Shown here piece by piece: positions 1 to 6,468 of a stretch of DNA of 15,723 nucleotides. Numbering within the stretch: the first letter of the stretch is position 1; each line of letters begins with the position of its first letter. Source of the DNA: an uncultured Loktanella sp. (GTDB taxonomy: Bacteria; Pseudomonadota; Alphaproteobacteria; Rhodobacterales; Rhodobacteraceae); assembly GCA_913061335.1 (NCBI GenBank), contig CAJXTP010000045.1, positions 1 to 15,723 on the forward strand. Direction: 5' to 3'. The notes under the pieces were generated by a model. It had not been told where the DNA came from. It worked only from the letters and a program-made list of their open reading frames with translations, and searched no databases. The position numbers were made by a program, and so were the translations under genes.

Positions 1-54
1 CGCGTCCGTCTGGGGGACGGAAGGTCGCAGGTTCGAGTCCTGCTAGCCCGACCA
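1..54 (+). tRNA. tRNA-Pro (GGG anticodon), 5' end missing
   Basis: Only the 3' part of a tRNA is in the window. The anticodon arm is visible: stem TCCGT (5-9) pairs with ACGGA (17-21) around a 7-base loop with U33 equivalent at 11 and anticodon GGG at 12-14, followed by G37 as expected for proline tRNAs. The variable loop AGGTC (22-26) is followed by the T arm, GCAGG (27-31), loop TTCGAGT, CCTGC (39-43). The 3' acceptor strand TAGCCCG, discriminator A and encoded CCA end at 54. A 3' strand ending in CCCG-A fits the C1-containing acceptor stem of bacterial tRNA-Pro. The D arm and 5' acceptor strand lie outside the window, so the full cloverleaf cannot be checked. Confidence 0.88.
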
Positions 55-62
55 ACAACAAC

Positions 63-96
63 CGCCCGTTTGCGCATCGTCGCGGCGGGCGTTTTT
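63..96 (+). terminator. Intrinsic terminator after tRNA-Pro
   Basis: The stem CGCCCG (63-68) pairs perfectly with CGGGCG (86-91), possibly extended by wobble pairs into the loop, and is followed directly by five T residues (92-96). It starts only 8 bases after the tRNA CCA, so it should end the tRNA transcript. It lies about 20 bases before the dcd start codon. Confidence 0.8.
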
Positions 97-104
97 GTAA
101 TCCC

Positions 105-111
105 AAAGGGA
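105..111 (+). promoter_or_regulatory. Ribosome binding site of dcd (decides the start)
   Basis: AAAGGGA lies just before two consecutive ATG codons at 114 and 117. The spacing from GGG is 3 bases to the first ATG and 6 to the second, so the second (117) is the better supported start. Confidence 0.55.
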
Positions 112-116
112 ACATG

Positions 117-1205
117 ATGACACATTCCGGCGTTTTAGCAGACCACCAGTTGCGCGATTTGATAGCCAATGGTGCGATTACGGCCACAGCCGCTATTGCC
201 GACGGTCAAATCCAGCCCGCGTCGCTTGATCTGCGCCTCGGGGCCACTGCATACCGTGTACGCGCGTCGTTTCTTGCGGGGCGCAACCGGACGGTGACCA
301 AACGCCTCGCTGATTTCCAGATGCACACCATCGATTTGACCGAGGGCGCGGTTTTGGAAAAAGGCTGCGTCTATGTTGTCCCGCTCCTCGAATCCCTCGC
401 CCTACCCAACGGTATGACCGCGGCGGCATCGGCAAAGTCGTCGATCGGGCGGCTTGATCTGCTGACCCGCATTATCACCGATCACGGCGTTGAATTTGAC
501 CGCGTACCTGCTGGCTATACTGGCCCGCTTTACGTTGAAATCTGCCCACGTTCATTTTCCGTCGTTGCCCGTCAGGGCCAGATGCTCAACCAAATTATAT
601 TCCGCCAAGGCCAAACGTTCATGTCCGACGATGACCTGCGCGCATTACATGCCGTCACACCCATCGTGTCGGGTGATCCGGTAATCTCCGACGGCCTTGG
701 GTTCTCGGTCGATCTGGAGCCTGCCAGCGGAACGCTCGTCGGCTACCGCGCCAAACCACATACTGGCGTCATCGACCTGTCATTGCTCGCCCACTACGAC
801 CCTGCAGATTATTGGGAAGAGCTGCATACCAAAGACGGCTGGATCATCCTCGACCCTGGTGCGTTCTACATTCTCGTTAGCCGCGAAAGCATCGTCATTC
901 CACCGATGCAGGCCGCCGAAATGGCTCCTTATCTGGCGATGGTCGGTGAATTTCGAGTGCATTACGCGGGCTTCTTTGATCCCGGTTTCGGCTATGCTGC
1001 GGCGGGTGGCAAAGGCTCGCGCGGGGTTCTAGAGGTCCGCTGTCACGAGGCACCGTTCGTTCTGGAACACGGCCAAGTTGTCGGGCGGTTGGTCTATGAA
1101 CACATGAGCGCCATGCCAGAAGCACTGTACGGCGTCGACATGAAGTCTAACTACCAAGGCCAAGGACTTAAGCTTTCTAAACATTTTAAGTCAGTTGAGT
1201 GCTAA
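117..1205 (+). CDS. dcd: 2'-deoxycytidine 5'-triphosphate deaminase, two-domain form
   Basis: Cytosolic enzyme expected to deaminate dCTP to dUTP, feeding dTMP synthesis. At 362 residues (start at 117; 363 if the ATG at 114 is used) it is about twice the length of E. coli Dcd, matching the long alphaproteobacterial family. The N-terminal half carries the Dcd signature: SSIGR near residue 110 (compare RSSLAR in E. coli) and LYVEICPR near 140, whose Glu corresponds to the catalytic E138. The C-terminal half (about 270-330) looks like a second dUTPase-type fold, with FDPGFGY and a VLEVR strand. It is intact, ending in a QGLKLSKHF-type tail. It converges on scpB with a 16-base gap. No promoter fits between the tRNA terminator and its start, so its transcription may begin within or upstream of the tRNA. 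Family assignment is confident; activity is inferred. Confidence 0.9.
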   Translation: MTHSGVLADHQLRDLIANGAITATAAIADGQIQPASLDLRLGATAYRVRASFLAGRNRTVTKRLADFQMHTIDLTEGAVLEKGCVYVVPLLESLALPNGMTAAASAKSSIGRLDLLTRIITDHGVEFDRVPAGYTGPLYVEICPRSFSVVARQGQMLNQIIFRQGQTFMSDDDLRALHAVTPIVSGDPVISDGLGFSVDLEPASGTLVGYRAKPHTGVIDLSLLAHYDPADYWEELHTKDGWIILDPGAFYILVSRESIVIPPMQAAEMAPYLAMVGEFRVHYAGFFDPGFGYAAAGGKGSRGVLEVRCHEAPFVLEHGQVVGRLVYEHMSAMPEALYGVDMKSNYQGQGLKLSKHFKSVEC

Positions 1206-1221
1206 AATTGGCCCGTAACTT

Positions 1222-1866
1222 TCACTCTTCGAACATTTCAACTTGGTCGTCGTCATCATTGTCTTCATCATCAGCCCCAGCCAATTGCGATGCACCCGGT
1301 GGCGGTCTGTTTTCCAGCAGACCAGCTGAACGTAATTCCTTAAGCCCAGGCAAGTCTCGCGCGTTCTCCAACCCAAAGTGATCAAGAAATTCTTGAGTCA
1401 CGACGAACGTCACAGGCCGACCCGGCGTCATGCGCCTGCGACCGATACGGACCCATTCCATTTCAATCAACTGGTCGACCGTGCCACGGCTCACTGACAC
1501 ACCGCGGATTTCTTCGATCTCAGCACGGGTGGCTGGCTGATGATAGGCAACAATCGCCAATGTCTCGATCGCAGCACGCGACAGCTTGCGTGTCTCAACC
1601 GTTTCCTTTTGCATCAAGAAGCCAAGATCACCCGCCGTGCGAAAAGCCCATGCATCACCAATTCTGATCAATTGCACGCCGCGTCCCTCAAACCGTTTAC
1701 GTACATGCGCAAGGGCCTCAGCAGGGTCACAGCCATGCGGCATGCGGCCTGTTAATTCGGTGACACTGACAGGGTCAGCCGTGGCAAAAAGAATCGCCTC
1801 AACCATGCGTTCCTGTTCGGCCATTGGTGGGGCCTCAAAAAGGCTATCGTTATCAGGCTTCGCCAT
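1222..1866 (-). CDS. scpB: Segregation and condensation protein B
   Basis: Subunit of the SMC-ScpA-ScpB condensin-like complex that compacts and segregates the chromosome. The 214-residue protein starts MAKPDNDSLF. It has the tandem winged-helix pattern: EAILFATADPVSV near the N terminus, then IETLAIVAYHQPATRAEIEEIRGV and a TVDQLIEMEWVRIGRR stretch, ending near DHFGLENARDLPGL. The C terminus is a strongly acidic tail (DDEDNDDDD). I chose the ATG at 1866 because the frame stays open further upstream but that part overlaps scpA and has no family character, and AAGGGAG lies just before this ATG. The start overlaps the end of scpA by 14 bases, so translational coupling is likely. It is the last minus-strand gene of its block and faces dcd. 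Confidence 0.93.
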   Translation of the reverse strand: MAKPDNDSLFEAPPMAEQERMVEAILFATADPVSVTELTGRMPHGCDPAEALAHVRKRFEGRGVQLIRIGDAWAFRTAGDLGFLMQKETVETRKLSRAAIETLAIVAYHQPATRAEIEEIRGVSVSRGTVDQLIEMEWVRIGRRRMTPGRPVTFVVTQEFLDHFGLENARDLPGLKELRSAGLLENRPPPGASQLAGADDEDNDDDDQVEMFEE

Positions 1867-2653
1867 CGCGCGGCTCCCTTTTTCGGATTTGAATGGCTGA
1901 GAAAACCTCGCCTTGTCGAATTTCAATTTTACCTTCTTTAGCCAGTTCCAACGACGCGGCAAAATTGGCGGCAGTGGCAGAGCGGCGCTTGACCGGATCA
2001 AGTTCCCAGCCTTCAGGCAAGTAGCTAACGATATCAGTCCATTCGCCCGCGAAACCAATCAGATGCCGCATCCGCGACAGGGATTGTTCCATCGTCATCA
2101 CAGCCTCGCGGTCCATGGTAAACGGGCGAAAATCATCCTTAGTCCGAATGCGGGCATAGCCCTGCATTAAATCCAACAATGTCGCGGTATAGGTCACGCG
2201 GCGGACACGCTGCACGTCTTCGGTGATGCCACGGGCGAAGAAATCGCGACCTAGCTGGTCACGCGCCATGAGTTTGGCGGCGGCATTGCGCATCGCCTCT
2301 AGGCGTTCAAGCTGAAACGCCAAATGTGCGGCCAATTCAGCGCCTGACGGGCCTTCTTCCGTGGGATCAGGCGGCAACAACAGCCGCGATTTCAGAAACG
2401 CCAACCATGCAGCCATGACCAAGTAATCTGCAGCCAGCTCCAACCGTAGCGTCTTAGCCTGCTCAACAAACGCCAAATACTGCTCAGCCAATGCGAGAAT
2501 GGAAATTTGGCGCAAATCCACCTTTTGGGTGCGCGACAGCATCAACAGTAGGTCAAGCGGCCCCTCAAACGCGCCCACGTCAACGATAAGCGCCTCAGCG
2601 GCGACACGTTCGGTAACACTTTGCGTGTCTTCTTGAAACTGTTCGGTTGTCAC
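1853..2653 (-). CDS. scpA: Segregation and condensation protein A (kleisin)
   Basis: Kleisin subunit that bridges the SMC heads and recruits ScpB. The 266-residue protein has the diagnostic N-terminal motif FEGPLDLLLMLSRTQKVDLRQ, followed by ILALAEQYLAFVEQAK, then AADYLVMAAWLAFLKSRLLLP, and a C-terminal winged-helix region with AANFAASLELAKEGKIEIRQ. The chosen start is the GTG at 2653 (protein VTTEQFQEDTQ), 7 bases after the nagZ stop, with AGGG at a short distance upstream. Earlier in-frame starts would lie inside nagZ and add residues with no family character. It overlaps scpB by 14 bases. The adjacent scpB partner and the motif leave little doubt about identity; the exact start is less sure. 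Confidence 0.93.
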   Translation of the reverse strand: MTTEQFQEDTQSVTERVAAEALIVDVGAFEGPLDLLLMLSRTQKVDLRQISILALAEQYLAFVEQAKTLRLELAADYLVMAAWLAFLKSRLLLPPDPTEEGPSGAELAAHLAFQLERLEAMRNAAAKLMARDQLGRDFFARGITEDVQRVRRVTYTATLLDLMQGYARIRTKDDFRPFTMDREAVMTMEQSLSRMRHLIGFAGEWTDIVSYLPEGWELDPVKRRSATAANFAASLELAKEGKIEIRQGEVFSAIQIRKREPRDGEA

Positions 2654-2660
2654 GTATCCC

Positions 2661-3644
2661 TCACGCCAAAAGCGCTTCAAGTTCAGCGCTGAGCGCCGCA
2701 ATGTCAATGTCATCGGGCGTTTTACGCCGATTAAGGGCCGCGCGCGCGCGCGCCGCAGCTGCATCGGTCATTGTCCCCGCCGCATCAGTCACGGCCTTCA
2801 TTTCAGCGGGGTCGCCATTGCAATGCAAAACCACGTCGCATCCGGCAGCTATCGATGTGGCCGTCCGTTCTGCAACGCTACCAGACAATGCCTCCATCGA
2901 TATATCATCAGTCATCAAAAGTCCGTCAAATCCGATCACATTGCGGATGATATTGATCATATCAGGGTTCTGCGTTGCAGGGCTCATACCGCAAGCGCTA
3001 AAAATAATATGCGCGGTCATCCCCATCGGTAAATTGTTAAGATCACGAAACGGGGCGAAATCCCAGTCAGCGGCTACGTCCATCACAACATCGGCAACGG
3101 GCAGATCAAGATGGCTGTCAACGGTCCCACGCCCGTGTCCAGGCATGTGCTTCATCACGGGCAAAACGCCGCCAGCTAGCAGACCGTCCGCTATAGCACG
3201 TGCGTTTTGGATCACAGTTTCTGGATCGACCCCAAGGCAACGATTGCGCAGAAACGGATGTGTATGTGGGCCCGCAATGTCACACGTCGGCGCGCAATTG
3301 GCATCGATTCCAACGCTGCGCAATTCATCCGCCATAATCCGAGATCGCAGGTAAAACGACCGCGCAGGATCAGATGCCTGTGCTGCCTGCTCCAACGGCG
3401 GCAACCATTCGCGCCAATGCGGTGCGCGCATGCGCTGCACGCGGCCACCTTCTTGATCAATCAAAATCGGGGAATCGCAACCAACCGCATCACGCAGGTC
3501 AGACGTCAAACGAAATAGCTGATCGGGTGTATCGACATTGCGGGCAAAGACGATAAATCCGCACGGGTTCACTTCACGAAAAAACGCGCGCTCCCAATCG
3601 GTTAGGCTCTGACATTTGGGGGCTAAAATACTCGCGTTTGGCAC
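2661..3644 (-). CDS. nagZ: Beta-N-acetylhexosaminidase NagZ, GH3 family
   Basis: Cytoplasmic glycosidase that removes N-acetylglucosamine from GlcNAc-anhydroMurNAc muropeptides during peptidoglycan recycling. The 327-residue, single-domain barrel protein carries IDQEGGRVQRM (63-72), KHMPGHG (165-171, where most relatives have KHFPGHG), the flexible-loop DSH with His178, and LLMTDDISMEAL with the nucleophilic Asp at 246/247. It starts with GTG at 3644, placed immediately after the TAA of the upstream SPOR gene with no base between, and has no clear Shine-Dalgarno sequence, so it probably depends on coupled translation. Its 3' part contains a (CG)7 tract encoding an Ala/Arg stretch. No signal peptide is seen, as expected for NagZ. 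Confidence 0.94.
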   Translation of the reverse strand: MPNASILAPKCQSLTDWERAFFREVNPCGFIVFARNVDTPDQLFRLTSDLRDAVGCDSPILIDQEGGRVQRMRAPHWREWLPPLEQAAQASDPARSFYLRSRIMADELRSVGIDANCAPTCDIAGPHTHPFLRNRCLGVDPETVIQNARAIADGLLAGGVLPVMKHMPGHGRGTVDSHLDLPVADVVMDVAADWDFAPFRDLNNLPMGMTAHIIFSACGMSPATQNPDMINIIRNVIGFDGLLMTDDISMEALSGSVAERTATSIAAGCDVVLHCNGDPAEMKAVTDAAGTMTDAAAARARAALNRRKTPDDIDIAALSAELEALLA

Positions 3645-4595
3645 TTAACGCACAACAACAGGGATGCAATCCGTGCCTTCGGCAACCAATGCGGCACAGA
3701 AACGGCGGGCGTCACCCAGCTGTGAAAACCCTTGCGCGCGCAGGCGGTAAAAAGTCTTACCACCCGATGTGGCAGCCTGAATGACGCGGGCCTTACCGCC
3801 CATCACATCGCCAAAGCGGCCTTGCAGGCGGATCCATTCAGTCGCTGCAATCTCGGCTTTCGGGAACGCGCCCAATTGCACAAGGTTGGTCCCCAAAGCA
3901 AAAGCAGTCGATGTTACAAGCGACTGGCTTTCCGCAGCAGCAGATGCAGCGGCAACAGGCGCAGACGTTGGGCGCGACACTGGGCGCAGCGAAATCGATA
4001 CGCCCCGTACGTTTCTGGCAACAATCGGGGAAACCACGGCTTGCCCAGCTAAACTTAGCGTCGGCGCGACAACGGTGACATCAGTAATCGGCGCAAGCGG
4101 CACTGCGCCTGCTGCAATCTGATTGGCAAGCGCCAGAATATCATCGGTGGAAAGTGGGGCGGCAACGATCTGCGTTGCATTCAACGCGACTTTCATTTCG
4201 ACCTCGGGGGATACAAATGGGGCAATGTCTGGAACTTCGCCAGCTTCGGTTGACAACTGCGCGACAACGTCTTCATCCGCGAGGCCCGCCGTCGTTGGGG
4301 CCAAAGCCACGCTATCTTCGGGGCCAGAAGCCTCGCCGACGGCAGCGACTTCATTGACAGACAAACCAGTGTGGACAGAAACTTCACCGCCGGGGGTGAC
4401 AGGCAAAACGCGCATATCGCCAGCCATCGCACGGACAACTGGAATTCCGGACACATCGCGCACCACTAACTTATAGCCCCAAACGCCAACACCGACGATC
4501 AACGCACAAGACACCAGCGCACCTGCGTAATTTACCAAAGCACCGGCGCGCACGGCACCACTAACGGGGGTATACCCCTGATCATAAACTGCCAT
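3645..4595 (-). CDS. SPOR-domain membrane protein
   Basis: Predicted inner-membrane protein with a periplasmic peptidoglycan-binding SPOR domain. The 316 residues are arranged as a short cytoplasmic N terminus, one transmembrane helix at about 22-45 (NYAGALVSCALIVGVGVWGY), a long low-complexity Ala/Val/Pro/Thr/Glu-rich linker (about 50-230) and a C-terminal SPOR domain (about 235-316, beginning LVQLGAFPKAEIA and including FYRLRAQGF). SPOR domains bind glycan strands lacking stem peptides, typically at division sites. GAGG lies 5 bases before the ATG. It sits between argS and nagZ and abuts nagZ, a link to cell-wall turnover. The family is clear, the cellular role is inferred. Confidence 0.85.
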   Translation of the reverse strand: MAVYDQGYTPVSGAVRAGALVNYAGALVSCALIVGVGVWGYKLVVRDVSGIPVVRAMAGDMRVLPVTPGGEVSVHTGLSVNEVAAVGEASGPEDSVALAPTTAGLADEDVVAQLSTEAGEVPDIAPFVSPEVEMKVALNATQIVAAPLSTDDILALANQIAAGAVPLAPITDVTVVAPTLSLAGQAVVSPIVARNVRGVSISLRPVSRPTSAPVAAASAAAESQSLVTSTAFALGTNLVQLGAFPKAEIAATEWIRLQGRFGDVMGGKARVIQAATSGGKTFYRLRAQGFSQLGDARRFCAALVAEGTDCIPVVVR

Positions 4596-4664
4596 CTTTG
4601 CCTCACTGCCCGATCACTGCTAATCGGTTGGGTTGCCTCAAAACTAACCCAGAGGCGGCACGCT

Positions 4665-6407
4665 TTAGCGCATCTCTTCCGCTGGGGTTACGCCAAGAAT
4701 ACCAAGGCCAGCCGCAATAACAACAGAAACGGCACGGATCATGGCTATTTTCGCTTGTGTTGTGTCATTGTCGCCGTCTTGCAAGAACCGTAGGCTCATG
4801 TCGTCGTTGCCCTTGTTCCACAATCCGTGGAATTCAGACGCCAAATCATAAAGATAAAACGCGATTTTGTGCGGCTCATGGCCCTTCGCGGCGATCTCGA
4901 CCAAACGTGGCCATTCGGCCAGTTTTTTGGCGACTGCCAGCTCAGCATCATGGTTAAGCTTGGTAAAATCAACACCCGCAAGCGTAGCATCATCGACGGC
5001 AATACCCGCAGCCCGCGCCTTGCCCAGCACCGAATTCACCCGCGCATTGGCGTATTGCACATAAAATACCGGATTATCCTTGGACTGCTCAAGTACCTTG
5101 TCGAAATCAAAGTCCAACGGCGCATCATTTTTGCGCGTCAGCATATGGAATCGGGTCACATCGGGACCCACGAGGGCCACAACGTCCGACAGCATCACAA
5201 ATGTCCCTGCCCGCTTTGACATCTTGAATTCTTCGCCGTTTTTCATCAGCTTCACCAGCTGAGTCAGCTTGATGTCCAGCGGCACTTTTCCGTCAGAAAG
5301 TGCCGAAACTGCCGCCTTCATCCGCTTCACGTAGCCACCGTGGTCGGCGCCAAAGACGTCAATCAATTGATCAAAGCCACGCTGAACTTTGCCATAGTGA
5401 TAGGCGATATCAGGTGCGAAATAAGTCCACGCACCGTCCGATTTTTGAACCGGCCGATCAACGTCATCACCATGCGCAGTAGACTTGAACAGCGTCTGCT
5501 CGCGCGGCTCCCAATCGTCAGGCAACTTGCCTTTTGGTGGCTCCAGCGTGCCACGATAAATCAACCCCTTAGCATCCAGCTCTTCAATCGCTGCTTCAAT
5601 CAAGCCACTGTTGTACAACTCTTTTTCAGAAAAGAAGCTATCCATTTTGATGCCCAACAAAGCCAAATCCGCGCGGATAAGGTCCATCATCGCCTCGGTT
5701 GAAAACTCACGAACATCCGCAAGCCAGACATCCTCGCTTTGTTCTAAATACTCACTACCGACCTTCGCTTTCAGCGCCTCGCCCACAGGGATCAGATAGT
5801 CACCGGGGTATGTGCCATCCTCAAACGCGACCTCTTGGCCATGCGCCTCTTGATAGCGCAAGTAGACCGACCGCGCCAACACATCGACCTGTGCGCCGCC
5901 GTCGTTGATGTAATATTCACGCGTCACATCATAGCCAGCATAAGCAAGCAAACTGGCCAATGCATCGCCAAATACAGCGCCACGGGTATGGCCAACATGC
6001 AGCGGCCCCGTAGGGTTGGCCGACACATATTCGACCAGCATTTTTTTGTTTGCACCCAGCGTGGACTGACCGAACGTCGGATCGGTCAACGCGGCCTTAA
6101 CCACACCTTGCCAGACATCTGCAATCAACCGCAGGTTCAAAAACCCGGGCCCAGCAACTTCTGCTGCAGCCACACGGCCATCGGCCAACAACCGCTCTGC
6201 CAGCGCATCCGCAATCATACGCGGGTTCATTTTGGCAGGCTTTGCCAAAACCATCGCGGCATTCGTCGCCATATCGCCGTGCGATGCATCACGCGGAGGT
6301 TCCACAGTGACAGCGCCCATCGCCAAACCGTCGGGTAAAGTGCCATCAGCCACCATTGCGTCAAGGCAAGAAATGACCAAGCCACGGATATCAGCAAACA
6401 GGTTCAT
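4665..6407 (-). CDS. argS: Arginyl-tRNA synthetase
   Basis: Class I aminoacyl-tRNA synthetase charging tRNA-Arg in the cytoplasm. The 580-residue protein is normal length for the family. The N-terminal additive domain spans roughly 1-110. The catalytic core contains VEYVSANPTGPLHVGH with the HIGH-type motif at 137-140, a VFGADHGGYVKRMKA segment near 351-365, and KMSKRAGTFV with the KMSK motif at 396-399. The C-terminal DALR-type anticodon-binding region includes VQYANARV and FYLYDLASEFHGLWN. AAAGGA lies about 8 bases upstream of the ATG. It follows the antiporter gene with a 61-base gap and precedes the SPOR gene with a 69-base gap, so it may have its own promoter as well as operon transcription. 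Confidence 0.97.
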   Translation of the reverse strand: MNLFADIRGLVISCLDAMVADGTLPDGLAMGAVTVEPPRDASHGDMATNAAMVLAKPAKMNPRMIADALAERLLADGRVAAAEVAGPGFLNLRLIADVWQGVVKAALTDPTFGQSTLGANKKMLVEYVSANPTGPLHVGHTRGAVFGDALASLLAYAGYDVTREYYINDGGAQVDVLARSVYLRYQEAHGQEVAFEDGTYPGDYLIPVGEALKAKVGSEYLEQSEDVWLADVREFSTEAMMDLIRADLALLGIKMDSFFSEKELYNSGLIEAAIEELDAKGLIYRGTLEPPKGKLPDDWEPREQTLFKSTAHGDDVDRPVQKSDGAWTYFAPDIAYHYGKVQRGFDQLIDVFGADHGGYVKRMKAAVSALSDGKVPLDIKLTQLVKLMKNGEEFKMSKRAGTFVMLSDVVALVGPDVTRFHMLTRKNDAPLDFDFDKVLEQSKDNPVFYVQYANARVNSVLGKARAAGIAVDDATLAGVDFTKLNHDAELAVAKKLAEWPRLVEIAAKGHEPHKIAFYLYDLASEFHGLWNKGNDDMSLRFLQDGDNDTTQAKIAMIRAVSVVIAAGLGILGVTPAEEMR

Positions 6408-6468
6408 AAGAGGCGTCCTTTATGGGGTGTTGTCAGGCGGTTTATCACGCCAGCCGTGGTCGTCAATG

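Noticed and set aside
1197..1228. GAGTG/CACTC stem between dcd and scpB as a shared terminator
   Set aside because: Five-pair stem with a long loop and no T tract in either direction.
1867..2058. In-frame 64-codon upstream extension of scpB
   Set aside because: It overlaps the scpA coding region, has no family character, and the ATG at 1866 has a good ribosome binding site.
2647..3354. Long open frame on the plus strand antisense to nagZ (235 codons)
   Set aside because: It lies wholly opposite a gene with clear GH3 motifs, has a Ser/Ala/Arg-biased composition and no recognisable domain. A reverse-strand artefact of codon bias.
4567..4578. Perfect palindrome GGGGTATACCCC near the SPOR gene start
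   Set aside because: It is explained by the codons for Gly-Tyr-Thr-Pro, and is coding. No second copy was seen.
4628..4652. Hairpin GGGTT/AACCC in the argS-SPOR gap
   Set aside because: Only 5-7 pairs and no T tract on either strand. Likely chance.
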